A stretch of DNA of 64,000 bases from Pipra filicauda. Lineage: Eukaryota; Chordata; Aves; Passeriformes; Pipridae. How positions within the stretch are numbered: the first letter of the stretch is position 1; every line of letters begins with the position of its first letter. The translations under genes and the position numbers were made by a program. The stretch spans positions 1,302,489 through 1,366,488 of the forward strand of contig NW_024104378.1 in NCBI RefSeq assembly GCF_003945595.2. Reading direction: 5' to 3'. Positions 22,171 to 35,567 of this stretch are shown one piece after another. The notes under the pieces were generated by a model. It had not been told where the DNA came from, made no database searches, and was given only the letters and a program-made list of their open reading frames with translations.

Positions 22171-24338
22171 TCACTTTGGCAACTTCAGCTGGCTGCTTGG
22201 AGAATTTGCAATGTGATATCATTTTGCATGCAGTACAATTTCCCCATTAGAAAAGTGACACCAACCCCTCCTTGGCATGTACTAGCAGGGTTCCTCACAT
22301 AGTGCTTGTGCCTGGGGAGGTGCCCTGGCCTTCTGCAGGGTCCTGGCTATGTCGAACTTTGTCTCTTCCATTCAGACTCCAAATGGAATAATTCCATCTG
22401 GGCTGCTTTCAGGTTTGAATTTGGGGGCTGGAATTCATCGCCTCGGAGGCTGCTTCCCCCAATTCACTGGTGTGTTCGATCACAAGCATCTGTAATCCCT
22501 GTAATCCATTTCACCCTGCTTGCCTTTCTCATGGAGGATGGGAAGAGAAATGGTCTGACTCCATAGAAGCACGTAACACTGCCTATGACCCTGCTTAAAA
22601 GCCAGAAGAAGGTGTCCTTGAAGTTATTAAGAGAAACTGTGTGACAGCTCTTTACACTATTATTTTAAGTATCAGCTTCAACTTCCTTGTTAATTTCCAA
22701 TATATTTTTGGTTTGGTTTGGTTTTATTTGCTAATAATATTTTGAACACTGTGCTCATCTTTTTTAGCTGAGGTGGTGCTACTGAGGTGGATTCAGCCCC
22801 CCTCCCCCCCGATATTGTTGGTCTGCTTTATAGAACATGGGAAAAAGGTCAGGGGAAACATAATTAAAATGCCAGCACATGAGCAGATTTTGTCCACATG
22901 TTCTTAAGATCTTGAGATCTTGTTGTTCTCGGGTTTGCTGTTTCTAGGCACCAGGTGTTAAGACCAAGCTATGTTAAAAGGGTTTCATATTAAAAAAGTA
23001 TATTTGATGTGGTATATTATTAGCTGCCAGTGCTGCTGTCTTATCCCAACAAGGTAAAATGGAAAGTTTTTTGCATAGCACTGCACTTTGCAGTCTTTTG
23101 CAATGTGAAGCATCTAGGTCTTGAGAAAGTGAATGCATCTCAGCAGATACTGCTTTGTCTCTCCCTTGTGTTAGCCATGATCTGGGATGGTTTCAAAATC
23201 TTTGCCACTTGAAATCCAATTGATCTGAAACTTGCCCAGGAAACTGCCAGCCTTGTTGCTTATTTTTCTTTAACATGCTGTTCATTATTTCCATATACCT
23301 TCCCCCACAAATGAAAAGTGCCAAAAAAAAGGATGCAAAGGACTTTTAGAAAAAACAGATTTCTAATTGTTGATGATTTACAATATTTGTAAACAATTAA
23401 GACTCCAATGAACACAGAGATTTCTTTTTTTTATTTTGATGATTAACATTGTGATGAAAAATATTTTGAAGCTTTGAGATACTGATGTTTGAAAAAATTA
23501 ATTAGAACCATGCTGTGTTTTTCATAAGGATATGATTGTCTATCATGGTGCTTGCAAAAGTTCAGATTTAAAATTCAAAAACATTCATCCAGGATCCCAT
23601 GTTTAACTAATAATAAATAGAAGAGGCAAGCATGAAAGAAGAAGTTGTTAGAGGTAGAAGGGAACATTTTTCTCAAGTAAAATACTTGAGCAGAAACCAC
23701 CTTTTTCTCCTGCTTCTGCCCTTTTTAGTTAACAAGATGCCTAAACTAGAGATCAAAATGACACACAAAAGTGATTCTCTGAACAAGCAAGGTTAAGGAT
23801 CAGCTCACCACTGTCGTTATCTCCTGCACCTTCTAGGATACCTCCAGGGGCAGAATTTGGGGGAGGGGGAGGGGCAAGGCTGGAATGAGGATAGAACAAC
23901 GTTGAAATAGAGGGAAATGTGACTATATCATGCATGCATGAATATGCCATGCTAGGGTCCTGTCATTTTTTACCATGGAAGCTCTACTAAGGAGGCAGCC
24001 TGGGAACCATGAACTGAGCAGCCACCATTTGTCAAAGACTGGGGTCTGTGCATGTACGCACATTTTATTCATGTTCTTTATAGATAGCTACAATACATGA
24101 ACTGGTTGTCAAGTTGCAACTTGATAGCCCATGGCAGAAACTTGGAATTTCTGGGTTTCCATTCCTCTTTTTCACCTAAAGAAGACATGTAAAGCAGGTC
24201 AGATCAATTACTTTCTACAAAGACTATATGCTCTCCTGGAATTACAAAGGGCACGTAAGAAGCCCAACTCAGATGTAGGAAGATGTTTGTACTTCAGTGG
24301 GATGAACCTTATCTAAAATCACTATGTTAATTATTCTG

Positions 24339-24384
24339 TGTATATATATATATATACACACACATACATACATACATACATACA
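24339..24384. repeat. Compound microsatellite (TA)n-(CA)n-(CATA)n
   Basis: About eight TA units pass into a few CA units and then five CATA units. The short open frame beginning here is an artefact of the repeat. Confidence 0.95.
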
Positions 24385-25291
24385 AGCCCTGCCCTTGCAC
24401 ACAGTAACTGCTTGTCATTTGTCCAAGATTTGCTCCTTCCAACCTTGTGGTTTCTTTGGAAAAGGAAGTGCTTTTCTATCAGTGCTTTGCAAGGTGCTAT
24501 CTCTTAGACAGAGTGACATTTATACCTGTGCCTGGAGCAACAAGCTCTAAACTTTGCTGGGGTGAACATGAGCCCTTTCTATTTCTCTCCCCAAAGTGAC
24601 ACTTAGGAACATTTTGCTCTTGGTGCTGGATGTGCACAACTGTCTGTTCAGAAATCTAAAACATTAATGTTTTGAACATCAGCTGTGGCCTAATTTTTCT
24701 GGCACTGTAAAACAACACTGGCAACAGAACTTAGCTGTCTCTGTTCTTAAACCAGGCCTTGACTAAAGCTGCTACACTGTGACTTTTTACAGACCAGAGT
24801 GCAGAGAAGATCAGTAATTTCAGCAAAGTTAAAATCCCTTTCCTTTGTCCAAGACCTCAGAGAGATTTAGTATAACTAAGAATGACATGTGGGCCAGACT
24901 CTCCCCCTCTTTCCTGCCTTTTTTTTTAGCATAAAATTGAGCTGTACTGACACAAAGTTGTGTTGTTATCAATATAATGGTAGTGAACATTAAGTGGGTA
25001 GTTGTTATTTCAGTCCTTGTAAGTCATTAACAGTAAACTAGACCTGTATATTTACTTATCTATGCTGAAATAAACACAGTGCAGCAGTTGTGACTCATAG
25101 TTGAGACTGAAGTGAAACTTCCAGTTGCAGCTCCCACTTTTATACCTAATTATAATGTTCTTAATCTTATACCAACTTGGCTTGGCTGAAACATTGTACT
25201 TGCACTCATTGAGAAAAGCATTCATGTTTTTTCAGTCATGAGTAATGTAGACATTTCTATTTCATACCAATAGCCACACAATCTTGCCTTC

Positions 25292-25309
25292 ATATTATAT
25301 ATATATATA
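25292..25309. repeat. (TA)n microsatellite
   Basis: A run of alternating A/T with one irregular step at its left end, in very AT-rich surroundings. Confidence 0.8.
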
Positions 25310-25622
25310 GTGTTTACATATGTATCTTGTTATTTTATATGAGTACATATTTACACATACATATACAGACATAAACTGATAAGGAAAAATATTTTAGCAT
25401 TAGACTTTCAAAGAATTATGAAGTTAGAACAGAGTGAAAGGTTCACAGTGAAACTTAAAACTTTACTAGCTATAAGATTTCATTACTAACACAAAACTCA
25501 GTCCAATACTTTGCTCAGCCCAGGGTCAACTTATTTTTAGCAGGAGAGATAGTCTTATAGTTAAAATATAAGGTAAGGTTTGAATTTCCACACAAAAACT
25601 TTGCATTGCTCAGTAGCTCCTC

Positions 25623-25651
25623 AAAAAAAAAAAAAAAAGAAAAAAAGAAAA
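25623..25651. repeat. A-rich run with interspersed G
   Basis: Sixteen A, then A-runs interrupted by single G. No retroposed gene is recognisable upstream. Confidence 0.85.
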
Positions 25652-27699
25652 GGAACGAGGTCTGTATATTGGCAAGAATGAAACTTTGCTAAATTTAGTG
25701 CCACAGCTTTGGATTTGCCTTGATCTGTGTATATGTTTGCTTCTTCACATGTTTTCTTCCACCACACAGTATCACTGCTTTATCCTTCTACTGACATTGC
25801 AGGGGCAAAGTGGGTGTGAAATAACTCATCCATGCGCTAGCCAGAAGTATTTCTTTAGATACAGATGTTGGTGTGGTTACATTCTGTGTCCTCCCTCCTT
25901 TCCCATGTGAGTGTATTCGTGCCAATGAGAAGGTTTTCAGAGAAGGAGGGGTGTTAATGCACACAGAGTTGCTCCAAGTTCCTGAATAACCATCTTGGAA
26001 ACAGTTCTACAATTTCAGGAGTTGTCTTCTCAGGCAGGAAGCAGGAATGCTTCCTATTTTAGTCAGCCAGCAGGCCCAAGGTGTCAATGAAGAGAAAAAA
26101 TATCTTGTAATAGTAGTCACAGCACACAGTTAACATGAGCAAATCTCACAACCAGCGTTCATTTACATGATCATTTGCTGAAGGGATCAATTCTGAATAA
26201 GAAATTAATTTCTAATCTTTATTTGTAAGCGGGGTGTATTTTCTAGGTATCCAGAAACATAAAGTGGATATAAACAAAGTAGGTCTTAGAAAGATGAAAA
26301 ACAGGAAAAGGTAAAGCAGGTGGTTTTTTTCCCTGGTAATTGCTTAGCATTCTTCACTAAATAATTTATAGTTATAAAAAAAGATATCTTGAGCTAATAA
26401 AACAACATAAAAGTTGATGATTTTGCCGATAGATCTTACATGTGAGATTCTAGGTTGAGAAGGGAGAATGAGTCACTATGTGTCAGACAATAAGGATTCA
26501 AAACATTCATCATCAGGAATTAGGTTCTTGCCTCTCTGAAGCTATGACACAGGCTGTGACATTTTCCTCAAAGGATTTTTGAAAAATACATACACTCATT
26601 GAAATTCTACACCTGCCCTCAGTTCCCTCCCTTACATGTTGGGGAAAACAATACTTTGTGAGCAGAGACATTTTAAAATCCTTTTATGGAAAGACCATTG
26701 TGCCCAGTATTGTGCTAATATTTTCTTAATCCAAGCAGATGTTTAAACAAAGTTGTAAGACTGCAGCATCTGTGGCTGCTGGGAATCATCCTGCTCCAAG
26801 GCAGAATCAGAGAGAGTTGCCATAAGGAATTATTCCTCCTGAAAATGAAGCATAGATTTGGAGGTGACAGACTACCCTTGAGGAGATACAAGGAACCCCT
26901 GAGGAAGTTCTTTTCTTTGGCACTTGGCTTTATATGAACTAGAAGCCCCCCTGGGTCTTCTGCAATTTTTCCAATGGGTGGAAAACACAGATAACATTTA
27001 GGAAAGCAATTTTTGACTGCCAAAACTGCAGTGCCTGTCAGTTTTGCATCCAAGCAGAACTGATGAAAATCCAAATATTTGTGGATTTTGCTTCAGATGC
27101 AAATATTTAGTATAGCTTCAATCCCAAATTGAAGTCCCAATGGAATTTTGATTAGAACTCCTGATATTCGTACCTCAGTGTTTTCCTCATCTCAAATAAT
27201 ATCAAGCTGAATATTTCTTAATAATGTTCTGAGTGTATATACATGTCAAAAATATTTTAGCTTAGTACATGTTCATAACATGGTATGTGTGTTTTCAAAG
27301 CTGACTTCAGTGAGGATTTTTATGCAGGATGTGTGTTTATGTCCAAAATAACAAGCAGAAAAATTGCCAGGAGGTATCATTCAAACAACCAAACACACAC
27401 TTCTTGGCCTTGGGTCAATCGTGCTATCAATTGCCTTCACAAAATCAGACTCTAGAAAATCACAGCTTAAAACAACAGTCAAGCTTGTGACGATGTTTGG
27501 ATTAGCAGAAAGGATATTGCTGAGGCTGAATAAGTATCACTGTCTTCTGTCAACTAAGTAGACACAGAAGAAATGGCAGAGCTGATCACTGGAAGGAGAA
27601 TGATGTGTAAAGTGGTCTCAGTTTTAAAAAGATGTCTCAGATTCTGTTCAACATATTCAGTGGTTACAGATACAAGTTTTCATATTAGTTCTTTGAAGC

Positions 27700-28760
27700 A
27701 TGCAGATCAGGAAGGTTCAGCTGTTTTGTCCTTCTTGAAAATCCAGAAAACTTTCAGCAAGGTTTCCTCACCAATGCCTGCTAGGGAAACTAAGCTGCCA
27801 TGGGATGAGAACCAAAACTCTGACATGCTCTATCTGACTAAAAGATAGGAAAGAAAAGGTTAGGAACGAAAGGTGGAGGGAAGTCAAGAGTGAAATCCTG
27901 CAGGATCTGTGTTCTGGCCTGTGCTGTTCAACATGTTCATAAGTGATATGGAAAAAGGAGTGAATAATGAGGTGACAAGGTACACTGATGATAATAAGTT
28001 ATTTAGGGTGGTAAGGACAAGGGCCTCTTCACAGTTGAAGAAGGACCTGACAAGATAAAGTAACCGAGTAAACAGAAGATATTTGATGTCAGTAAATGTA
28101 AAATAATGCATAAAAGAAAAAGCAATTCTAGTTTTACCTATTCGGTGATGGGCCTCAAGGTCTGTTTCCACTGTCTTTCAGAAATGAGATCCTTGCACAC
28201 TTCCATGGAGACACCATCCCAATGCGCAGAAGCAGTGAAGAAAATAAATCAGAAGTTAGGAACTGGTAGGAAACAGAGGACAAAAAGTACTTATGATTAT
28301 ACCAGCATAGAGCCTGTGGTGGTGGTGTCTGGAGCAGTGCATGCAGTTCTGGCCTCTGCATTCACAAGGATGTAACAGAGCTGGGAAAAGGTCTAGTGAA
28401 GGAGAGTTGTCAAAAGTAGGGCACAGCTTCTGTAAGAAGTGACTGAGGAGAGCATGAGACAACTGACAAGAGATACGGTACTGCCCTCTAAAATCATGCT
28501 TCTCCTATAGAAGACAAATAGATACCCACTGTCTCTTCCAACACAAAGCCAGTTAAAACAATGAGACCTTATATGGAACTAATGGGTGGCAAGTATGAAA
28601 GAAAAAAAGGGGATATTTCTTCCATAAGTCGATGGTTAACTGTGGAACAACTTGTGACTGAATAATTTGGATGCTAGTTGTTAACATGGGTTGAAAAACC
28701 TAGACAAAAAAAGAAAATAAATAAAACCCCACTGAAGATATCCAAATAAACAAAAAAAAG
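27700..28760 (+). mobile_element. Ancient CR1-like LINE fragment
   Basis: Heavily decayed non-LTR RT can be traced on the + strand across several frames. There is an F-L-K-x-x-K-T-F-S-K-V-S block (motif A region) near 27730-27770, then L-x-K-D-R-K-x-R-V near 27835-27860. Next come S-V-L-W-P-V-L-F-N-M-F-I-S-D-M-E (motif B region and after) near 27905-27955 and a Y-T-D-D-N-K-L-F box in place of F-A-D-D-T-K-L near 27980-28010. A C-Q/A-E-A-V-K-K thumb block lies near 28215-28245, and the 3' part reads gatatttcttccataagtcgatggttaa at about 28612-28640. The pattern is that of the older CR1 lineages shared with crocodilians and turtles rather than the avian ATTCTATG-tailed families. The left boundary is uncertain and may be further upstream. 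Confidence 0.7.
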
Positions 28761-30106
28761 CCGTTTCAGATTAGAATACTCCCTAAACTACAAGTAACTG
28801 GTGACTCAGGTTGTATTTTGAGGAAATATTACTGCAGACCTGACCTGTTCTTGCTGCCTTCCCTAGACATCTGCTACTGACATTCTTGGAGACAGGACCA
28901 CTGGTGTGGCTCAGCCAAACTACACTTAGATTCTTGTGTTTGTGACTCGAGATCTGTGTTAGCTTTTTTACACTTCAGTGGACAAATGAACTTTTAATTA
29001 GGAAAAGTAAAAATGCTTCCCAGCTCCCCAAACCAATAAAACCCCAAGTGTTTCTGGTAAATTCCTGTATAACTAGCTGAATAATCATTTACAATCAGAA
29101 AGGAGTTTGATGGTCACAAATGTTTCCTTGGCCATTTCAATTTTACATGGAAAACCAAAGGTGACTAGTGTGAATCCTTCCCTCCATGCTCAATATACAC
29201 ATCTTTGTATTTCTCTTCTCCATCAAATCACTACGGTGTTTTTAATCCTGCATTTGGAAAAGCCACAGGAATATATCCATGGGGCACTGTAAAAACTTTT
29301 GTTTCTTTCCATTTGCCGCTTTTTACTAAAATAAACTCATATGTCAAACTTTTGTGATACATGGTTTAGTCACATCATAGAAAGCTACATTAAGGCATTA
29401 GTCAGGCAATATTCCTTATCCAGTCTTTCTACAAGCCTTCCCCCTTTAGGAAAAGAACTTGACCTGGCAATCACAGAGCACACAGGAATGACTCATTATG
29501 TCAGTCCTGGAGATTGTACAACAAACAGGAATAGCATCGCTGCCATCAATCCTGAAAAAATAAGAAATTCAGAGTCGTTGAAATGACAGACATGAATACT
29601 GTTCTTGCAGAAGAGATAATAATGCTACCAACTAGAAAGAAGAGCAGCAAGAGCAACTGTTGCTAAACACAAGGGGATTTTTGACAGGCTGTGATGATAA
29701 GGAGATTGCAGCTGGCAGGCAGACAGAACGCATCCCTGCAGAACATCTTCAAGTCAGGGGATGCCTGTTAGCCAAAGTGCCTGCAAAGGAATAGTGTGAT
29801 GTGAAACAGGAGTGAAAGATAGAACTCATGTGGCAGAAACCATCATTAGGGATGGAAATTTTGAAAAGTAACTCAGCCTTGTGCCACTATGACTCCTGTA
29901 CTTGAGCTTTTCCTGGTCAAAGTTGACTGCTGCAGCAGAATCTGTTTCCAACATTCCTAACTGTGCTGTCAATCACAGAAAAACTCAAAAGTTTTTAGGA
30001 AATCCTGGTTTATGGAGCTCTACTCCACCAGTTGTAATTTTGCTGTCATCAATGGGAGACATTTGTACTTACTATTTTTTCATCTCCAAAAGCTTTTTGT
30101 TGTAGC

Positions 30107-30120
30107 AAAAAAAAAAAAAA
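30107..30120. repeat. Poly-A run (14 bp)
   Basis: An uninterrupted run of 14 A. No retrogene body is recognisable to its left. Confidence 0.85.
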
Positions 30121-30237
30121 TAATCCAATACCATTTTCTTTGGGTTGATGCTTAGAGAAAAAATTAATTATTTTGACTTTTCCTTCTGTCTTAAAATGAG
30201 AAAGTAATTTGAAGATCTTAGTATCTTTCAGTATAAG

Positions 30238-30257
30238 AAAGAAAGAGAGAGAGAGAA
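30238..30257. repeat. (GA)n purine run
   Basis: A GAAA/GA-rich run of about 20 bp. Confidence 0.8.
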
Positions 30258-32124
30258 GGGAAAGAAATACTCTACCACCAGTAACTACTTCCTTCTCTGT
30301 TCTAACAATAATTATGTAAGTTCTAGAAAATGTGTTAACTCATGTTTCGCTACAGGTCTGTCTCTCAACTTGTCAGAAAGAATTTACAGGTTTGCTTAAT
30401 TATGATGAACATATCTCCAGTAAGAGAAAGATACAAATATACAGACTTCTTTGAAGACTGTAAGGTCAAGAAAAACAATTGCAAAGACAGAAACCTCATT
30501 GACCATTGAAATAACTGGTGTCATAAAGGTTTTATTCCAGGAAATTTTAATCAAAGGCTGGATATTTAGATAGAACACAAGTTATATTCAATGTCACCTT
30601 TTGAGCTCCAGGCAAGAATTTGATCAGGAAAGTCCTGTATCACTGAGGCCCTGAAGAGCACTGTGTCCCTTTTATAGGTAAAGAAAGGTAGAACTCCTAA
30701 AGAGAATCACATTTATGACTGAGAGTTGGCGCTGGCAGAATCAGCTATTAAATGGTCTTTTTGGGAAGGGGTCACTTTGAGCCGATGTTCAGGGGTCTCA
30801 GACAGTGTGAACAGCCATCTGAAGCCCATGCTTTTAAAAGCCCGTGGTAGTAGCTTGAGTACTACTCCTTAGGCCAGAATTCAGGTTCCAAATAAGAAAC
30901 TCCATCTTGGTGCCAATTCTTTTCTGTTTCAGAGAACAGCTCAGCCTGTCAGTACCTGATCTGCTCTTTTTCAGACATCACAAGGGCAACCTTCTGTGCA
31001 CACACAGACATCAGCTTAATCAAACTGAAATGATGAACCTCCTGAAGGCATAGGAAATGGGAGCCTTGATCGTCTTTCCTGCAGAGTCTCCATAAGACAG
31101 TCAAGAAGATGAGATGGTATTTGTAACAAGTCTGAGACTGTTCTCCTTGAGGGCTTCTCCTTATTCTACCAACAACATGTCCTGAAGTGTGTTTTTACAT
31201 TCCAACTGCCACATAGCAACACTAGGGGCTAATATGTAATGAATTTACAATGATAATAATTTCAAATTTTGCATTTCAAGATCCAATAGGGGACTATAGT
31301 GACTTATATATGGTCCTAAATTCTGTCTCTCTGGTTTGGTAATCTGTGCAAGGGGAATTTACTGAGATGTAATCTGTTCTATACTGAAGAATATCTGGTT
31401 AGAATAAACCCCACCACAACTGGTTTTAGATATCTGTTCTCCTTACCTCTCTTCAAGAAGTCTTGAAGATAGGGAAACTGGGAATATATTGCAAAATTCT
31501 TACCTTGAAAAACATAACATTTAGAGCAAATTTATCTGAAGAGGTCATTGGAGATGCCACAGAGCTTTTCTGATAGGAGCTTCTTGGATTCCCAGACATC
31601 AACTCTTTTTACTTCAGCATTTATCAGTAATTGAATCCTCCATAAGTCCTAGAAGTTTATTCTTCCACTTACCATCTAAAAAATAATAATAAAAAGTAAA
31701 CTGTTCAGAAGAACATTATGACATAGGCTTCCTGCCATCACAGCTATGTGCTAGCTTCAGCAGAGCTGCTGGCTGTTGCACTTAAAGCATGCTGACATTT
31801 GCTGGTGCCTCTGTGAACAACTGGCATGATTTGTGATCTGCTCTTTGGGCAGGTGAATGGCAGGAAAATGCAGGCAGTGCACTTAGCTGGCGGGCACCTG
31901 TCCTTGCAATCCAAATCCCTGGCTGATATAGGAGAGACAGTGTATTGCCATTTCTGCTCTCTTGGCTGCTGCTACCACCACCTTCTTAGTTATTTATTTT
32001 TAGCTGGGAACGAGAGGAAAGTGGCAAAGCAAGTTACTCAGCAGATTCACATATAGTTTGGTATCAGACAGTTTCTTTGAGTTTGTCATATTCGATATCA
32101 ATTGTGGATTGCTATCTTGCAGCA

Positions 32125-32210
32125 TAAAGAAGGAAAGAAGGAAGGAAGGAAGTGGGGAAGGGAGGGAGGGAAGGAAGAAGGGAGGGAAGAAACAGAGGGA
32201 AGGAAGGAAA
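32125..32210. repeat. GGAA/GGGA-rich polypurine microsatellite
   Basis: About 85 bp of nearly pure purine on the + strand, made of GGAA, GAAA and GGGA units with two pyrimidine interruptions. Tandem GGAA can bind ETS factors and such tracts can form triplex DNA, but nothing in this locus indicates a function. Confidence 0.95.
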
Positions 32211-33625
32211 TTTAGAGGATATTAGCAGCAACACCACCAGGTTCTGAGTCTCTGTACAGTTACACTAATGGATAAGGAAAATACATTTACATTTCATTTA
32301 CATTTCATTCATATTCAGTGTACATGACTGTAGAATGTAGTCATTTGTTTCCAGCAGGTTATTTTGCATGTAATTGCCATCCTTGGACAGAACTTTTCAT
32401 GTGTGGAAATCAAAAACCAAAACCAAAGAAAGAGAGGAGAAACGGAAAAAGATATGGACATGTGCCCTGCCGAGCTTCTTTGCTTGTGCTTTCTTTAGAG
32501 TTCATCAAGATGAAGAGGAGACTGAGACACGTTCCTGCAAATCTGCGAAGTGTTGAATTCACTGAATCTGGATCAAATTTTGGGATTCTATGTGTCATGA
32601 GGTGATTGAAGCTTCCAAACATTGGGTCAGCTTCAGAGTTTCAAAGCATGAAATACGGAAGTATGCCTAGTCATATTAGGAACGAGTTTTTAAGGACAAA
32701 CTGAAAGTACACAACAGCAGAACTCTTGCTGGGAAGGGAGTCACTATTTCCTCTTTACTGTTGTGGTGCGAGCCCTGAAATGGTTGAAGTCTCTGGGCGT
32801 AGGAAGCTTGCTATTGACATCTATTGATGAAGAGGAGAAAAGCAGCTCAGACTGGCCTGAAAGCACCACACATCAGAGGCTGGGAGCCCTTTGTGAGCAT
32901 CTGCGGGTGAACAAAGGGAAACAATTAAACCAGCCTAAACTTATTTTCATCTCTTTTTTCGTGGACTCATTTGCTAAAAGAGCTTCTGGGTAGGGATCTA
33001 TTCTGAGAATCAGTTTTACTTCATAAGAATTAAAGGTCAGATCATAAAAATCTGCAATTTACAGTTAGCTATATGAATATACTGATTTGTCCCATATGCC
33101 ATTCAGTTTTTATCTTCTTTAAGTCACAAGCTCTTATCCTAAAATGTTATACAATATAGTTGCACTAGTTTGCCTTTTTCTACCAGAAATACAAATCATT
33201 TAATAATCACCATTATGATTCCACAGCACTTACAGTGTTGTCTTATAACGACTATGTATATACATAAATCCCAGCTTTCATTGTGTGTACACACTGCAAG
33301 ACCAGGGAATCATTTTCACATGTAATTATTTGCTATAGTTCCCTCATTACTGTCTAAGCGTGGTTTTAGTTCATTTGCCAATTTTTTAGCTTTTCAAGAA
33401 GAAATATAGGCAGGAACTGCCATCAGGTTCCCATTTCTGGTGTTTCAGTTTGCCTTATGTCATAAAACGCTTTGATACACATAAATATGTTTTCACATGC
33501 ATGCAAAGACTTGTTTTCAAAGTACAACATGATCCCATGGACAAGGAAAACTGCCTGAGCATGCTTCCAAACACAGTCCCAATGCAATCCTGATGAGTTT
33601 GTCTGCAGCTCTTCATAAAGTTAGA

Positions 33626-33659
33626 GTTCACTCTTCTGAAAAGTTCACTCTTCTGAAAG
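33626..33659. repeat. 17-bp unit in tandem, two copies
   Basis: gttcactcttctgaaaa is followed directly by gttcactcttctgaaag. Confidence 0.85.
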
Positions 33660-35008
33660 TTAGCCCTAACTTTCTTGAAACGAACAAACAAATCCCAACA
33701 ACAACAGTAAAACCAAGCTTGAATGTATTAAACAGCTATTTAAACTGTTAAACAATATGGGCTTTCTTGTGCATCAGCAGGGAGCTAAGCTTTCCCCAAC
33801 AACTCTGTGATGGATGGTGGTGCATTTGTGTCAGCTCAGCTGGCAGGTCCATGCATTTTTTTCAGTTTGTCCTAGGCTTGAAAAAGTTAGGAGGGAGAAA
33901 GCAAGCTTCTCAAATCATATGAAGGAAGGCTTTGGGTTTTTTCCTTTAATTGAGCAGATCCTGAGGTAGCAGGACAGTGCACTTTCACCTAAACTCAGGA
34001 TGAGTACAGACAGAAGACAAGATAAGAGATGCAGGGGGATATGTGCAATTAGCAAATCCACAAATCCAAATTAGCCAGCAGCCCAGATTGTTCCCTGACA
34101 CCTCCTCCAAGTTGTTTTTTTTTTCTTTTCTGTATTTAATGAAGTTTTCCAGTGCTAAATAAAAAGGAATAAGTGCCAACAGCTCAACAGAAGCCTTATC
34201 TTGAAACTCTTACAGCAAATTTTAGAAAGGCTCTTAAATCTACACAAATCCTAACGCGAAGACAATGGTAAGCCCCACTCATCATATCCCAGGCTTTTTC
34301 CACATTTCAGTCTTCCACCGCACACAGAGCCATGTGGTTGCTTTAGTCAGCAAAGCAAGCTGCATGGACAAATTAGGATGCTAAAAGCACTAAATATTTG
34401 AATCATATCACCTCTTCTGTACTGGCAAAGTAGGGACATTCAAATACACAATTGATTGGTTTTGTATGAATCAAAATACAAATTTGATAAACACAAGCAT
34501 CACATTATATTTTGCCTTACCATGAAACCTTCAGACCTTAAAGTCGTGAGGAACTGTCCTCTCTAAGAAGTAGACATATTCCTAATAGGTGCTACAAAGA
34601 GTGCTGCACTGTGATGTAGACAGAAGTTAACAAACTCCTTACGTCCTCCTGATTCCCTCTGTGAACAACTACAGCTGTTTTTTGTATGGACAGAAATGTA
34701 TTTTTCTGTCTATATGGTGTTATAACTAGACGTTGAAATAGGACAAAAGCACTTAGGCCACCCATGCTCTTGGATGCAGCACTGAAATGCAAATGTCCGG
34801 TGTTTAATCCATTAGCAGAAGAAGATCACTGCCTTTTTATTAAAACTTGCAATCTGTTTCATATTAAGATAAACACTGAGAAGAAGAGTATAAATTCTTA
34901 GTGAGCAGTGCTCCAAGTATACATTTGATTAAAACGATGCCTCTTTAGAGAGATGGACTGTATTTAAATGTTTTGGATGGAACACATATTTTTTGGCAAG
35001 CCCACACG

Positions 35009-35156
35009 TCATCATCATGGCTGGGCTTCACGAACGAAGATTTGGGAAGGGCTCTACCCACGTTTGTTGCAAGTGCGTTGGTGGCTAAAAAGGCCAATAT
35101 GAGATAGACATGTCCAGTTGCAAAAGGCACAGCAGAAAGACTCCTTAGGTAGTGTG
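35009..35156 (-). mobile_element. Short 3'-end copy of the RTE-like LINE
   Basis: On the - strand this about 150-bp segment matches the 3' end of the element at 39259-40600 closely. Both begin, in + strand order, with tcatcatcatgg, followed by ggcttc-gaacgaagatttggga, gcgttggtggctaaaaagg, ccaatatgagatag and gcacagcagaaagactcctt. Similarity stops at about 35156, so the copy is strongly 5'-truncated. It differs from the longer copy by a few small indels and substitutions, several at CpG sites. A shared terminus with different truncation points indicates two separate insertions. Confidence 0.85.
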
Positions 35157-35460
35157 CTTCATTGTGTTGTTCCAGATACCCAACTTGAGTGTTGCACAGC
35201 AAGACAGACAGCAAAAGTCAGCACTGGGCACTTCTTACAGGCGTGCTAGTATCTTCCACTTCAAGACGATGTTAGGAACAGCATTTGAAAGAGGTAGTCT
35301 AGAAGGTAGACTTTGCTAAAGAAAAGCAGTAAAACCTTCTGAATAGCACAAGAAAAGAGGAATTCCTCAATATTTTTGAGGGATAAATAGAATGAAATTT
35401 TTCTTGCAACATTTTCCAATTACTTTAGTCAATCTTGAAAGGCTTCTGTTCTATTTGATT

Positions 35461-35567
35461 GGATGGGGCTCTGAGCAACCTGATCTAGTTGATGTTCCTG
35501 CTCATTGGAGGAGGGTTAGACTAGACCTTTAAAGGTCCCTTCAGGCTCAAACCATTCTATGATTCTG
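35461..35567 (+). mobile_element. Short CR1 LINE 3' end
   Basis: gggctctgagcaacctgatc, then gttagactagacctttaaag, then cccttcaggctcaaaccatt followed by ctatgattct are the last about 100 bp of an avian CR1 in + orientation. The 3' tail is reduced to about one and a half units. Confidence 0.9.

Larger units (their letters stand above)
21511..27700. other. Gene-free stretch with microsatellites
   Basis: No gene is recognisable. It contains the (TA)n/(CATA)n at 24339-24384, the (TA)n at 25292-25309, the A-rich run at 25623-25651, a C-run near 22796-22810 and a possible regulatory block near 22010-22170. The open frames of 60-119 codons have no domain similarity that I recognise. Confidence 0.7.
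28760..35008. other. Gene-free stretch with simple repeats
   Basis: No gene is recognisable. It contains an A-run (30107-30120), a GA-run (30238-30257), the GGAA-rich block (32125-32210) and a 17-bp tandem duplication (33626-33659). Overlapping open frames near 32318-32622 have no supporting features. Confidence 0.7.
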
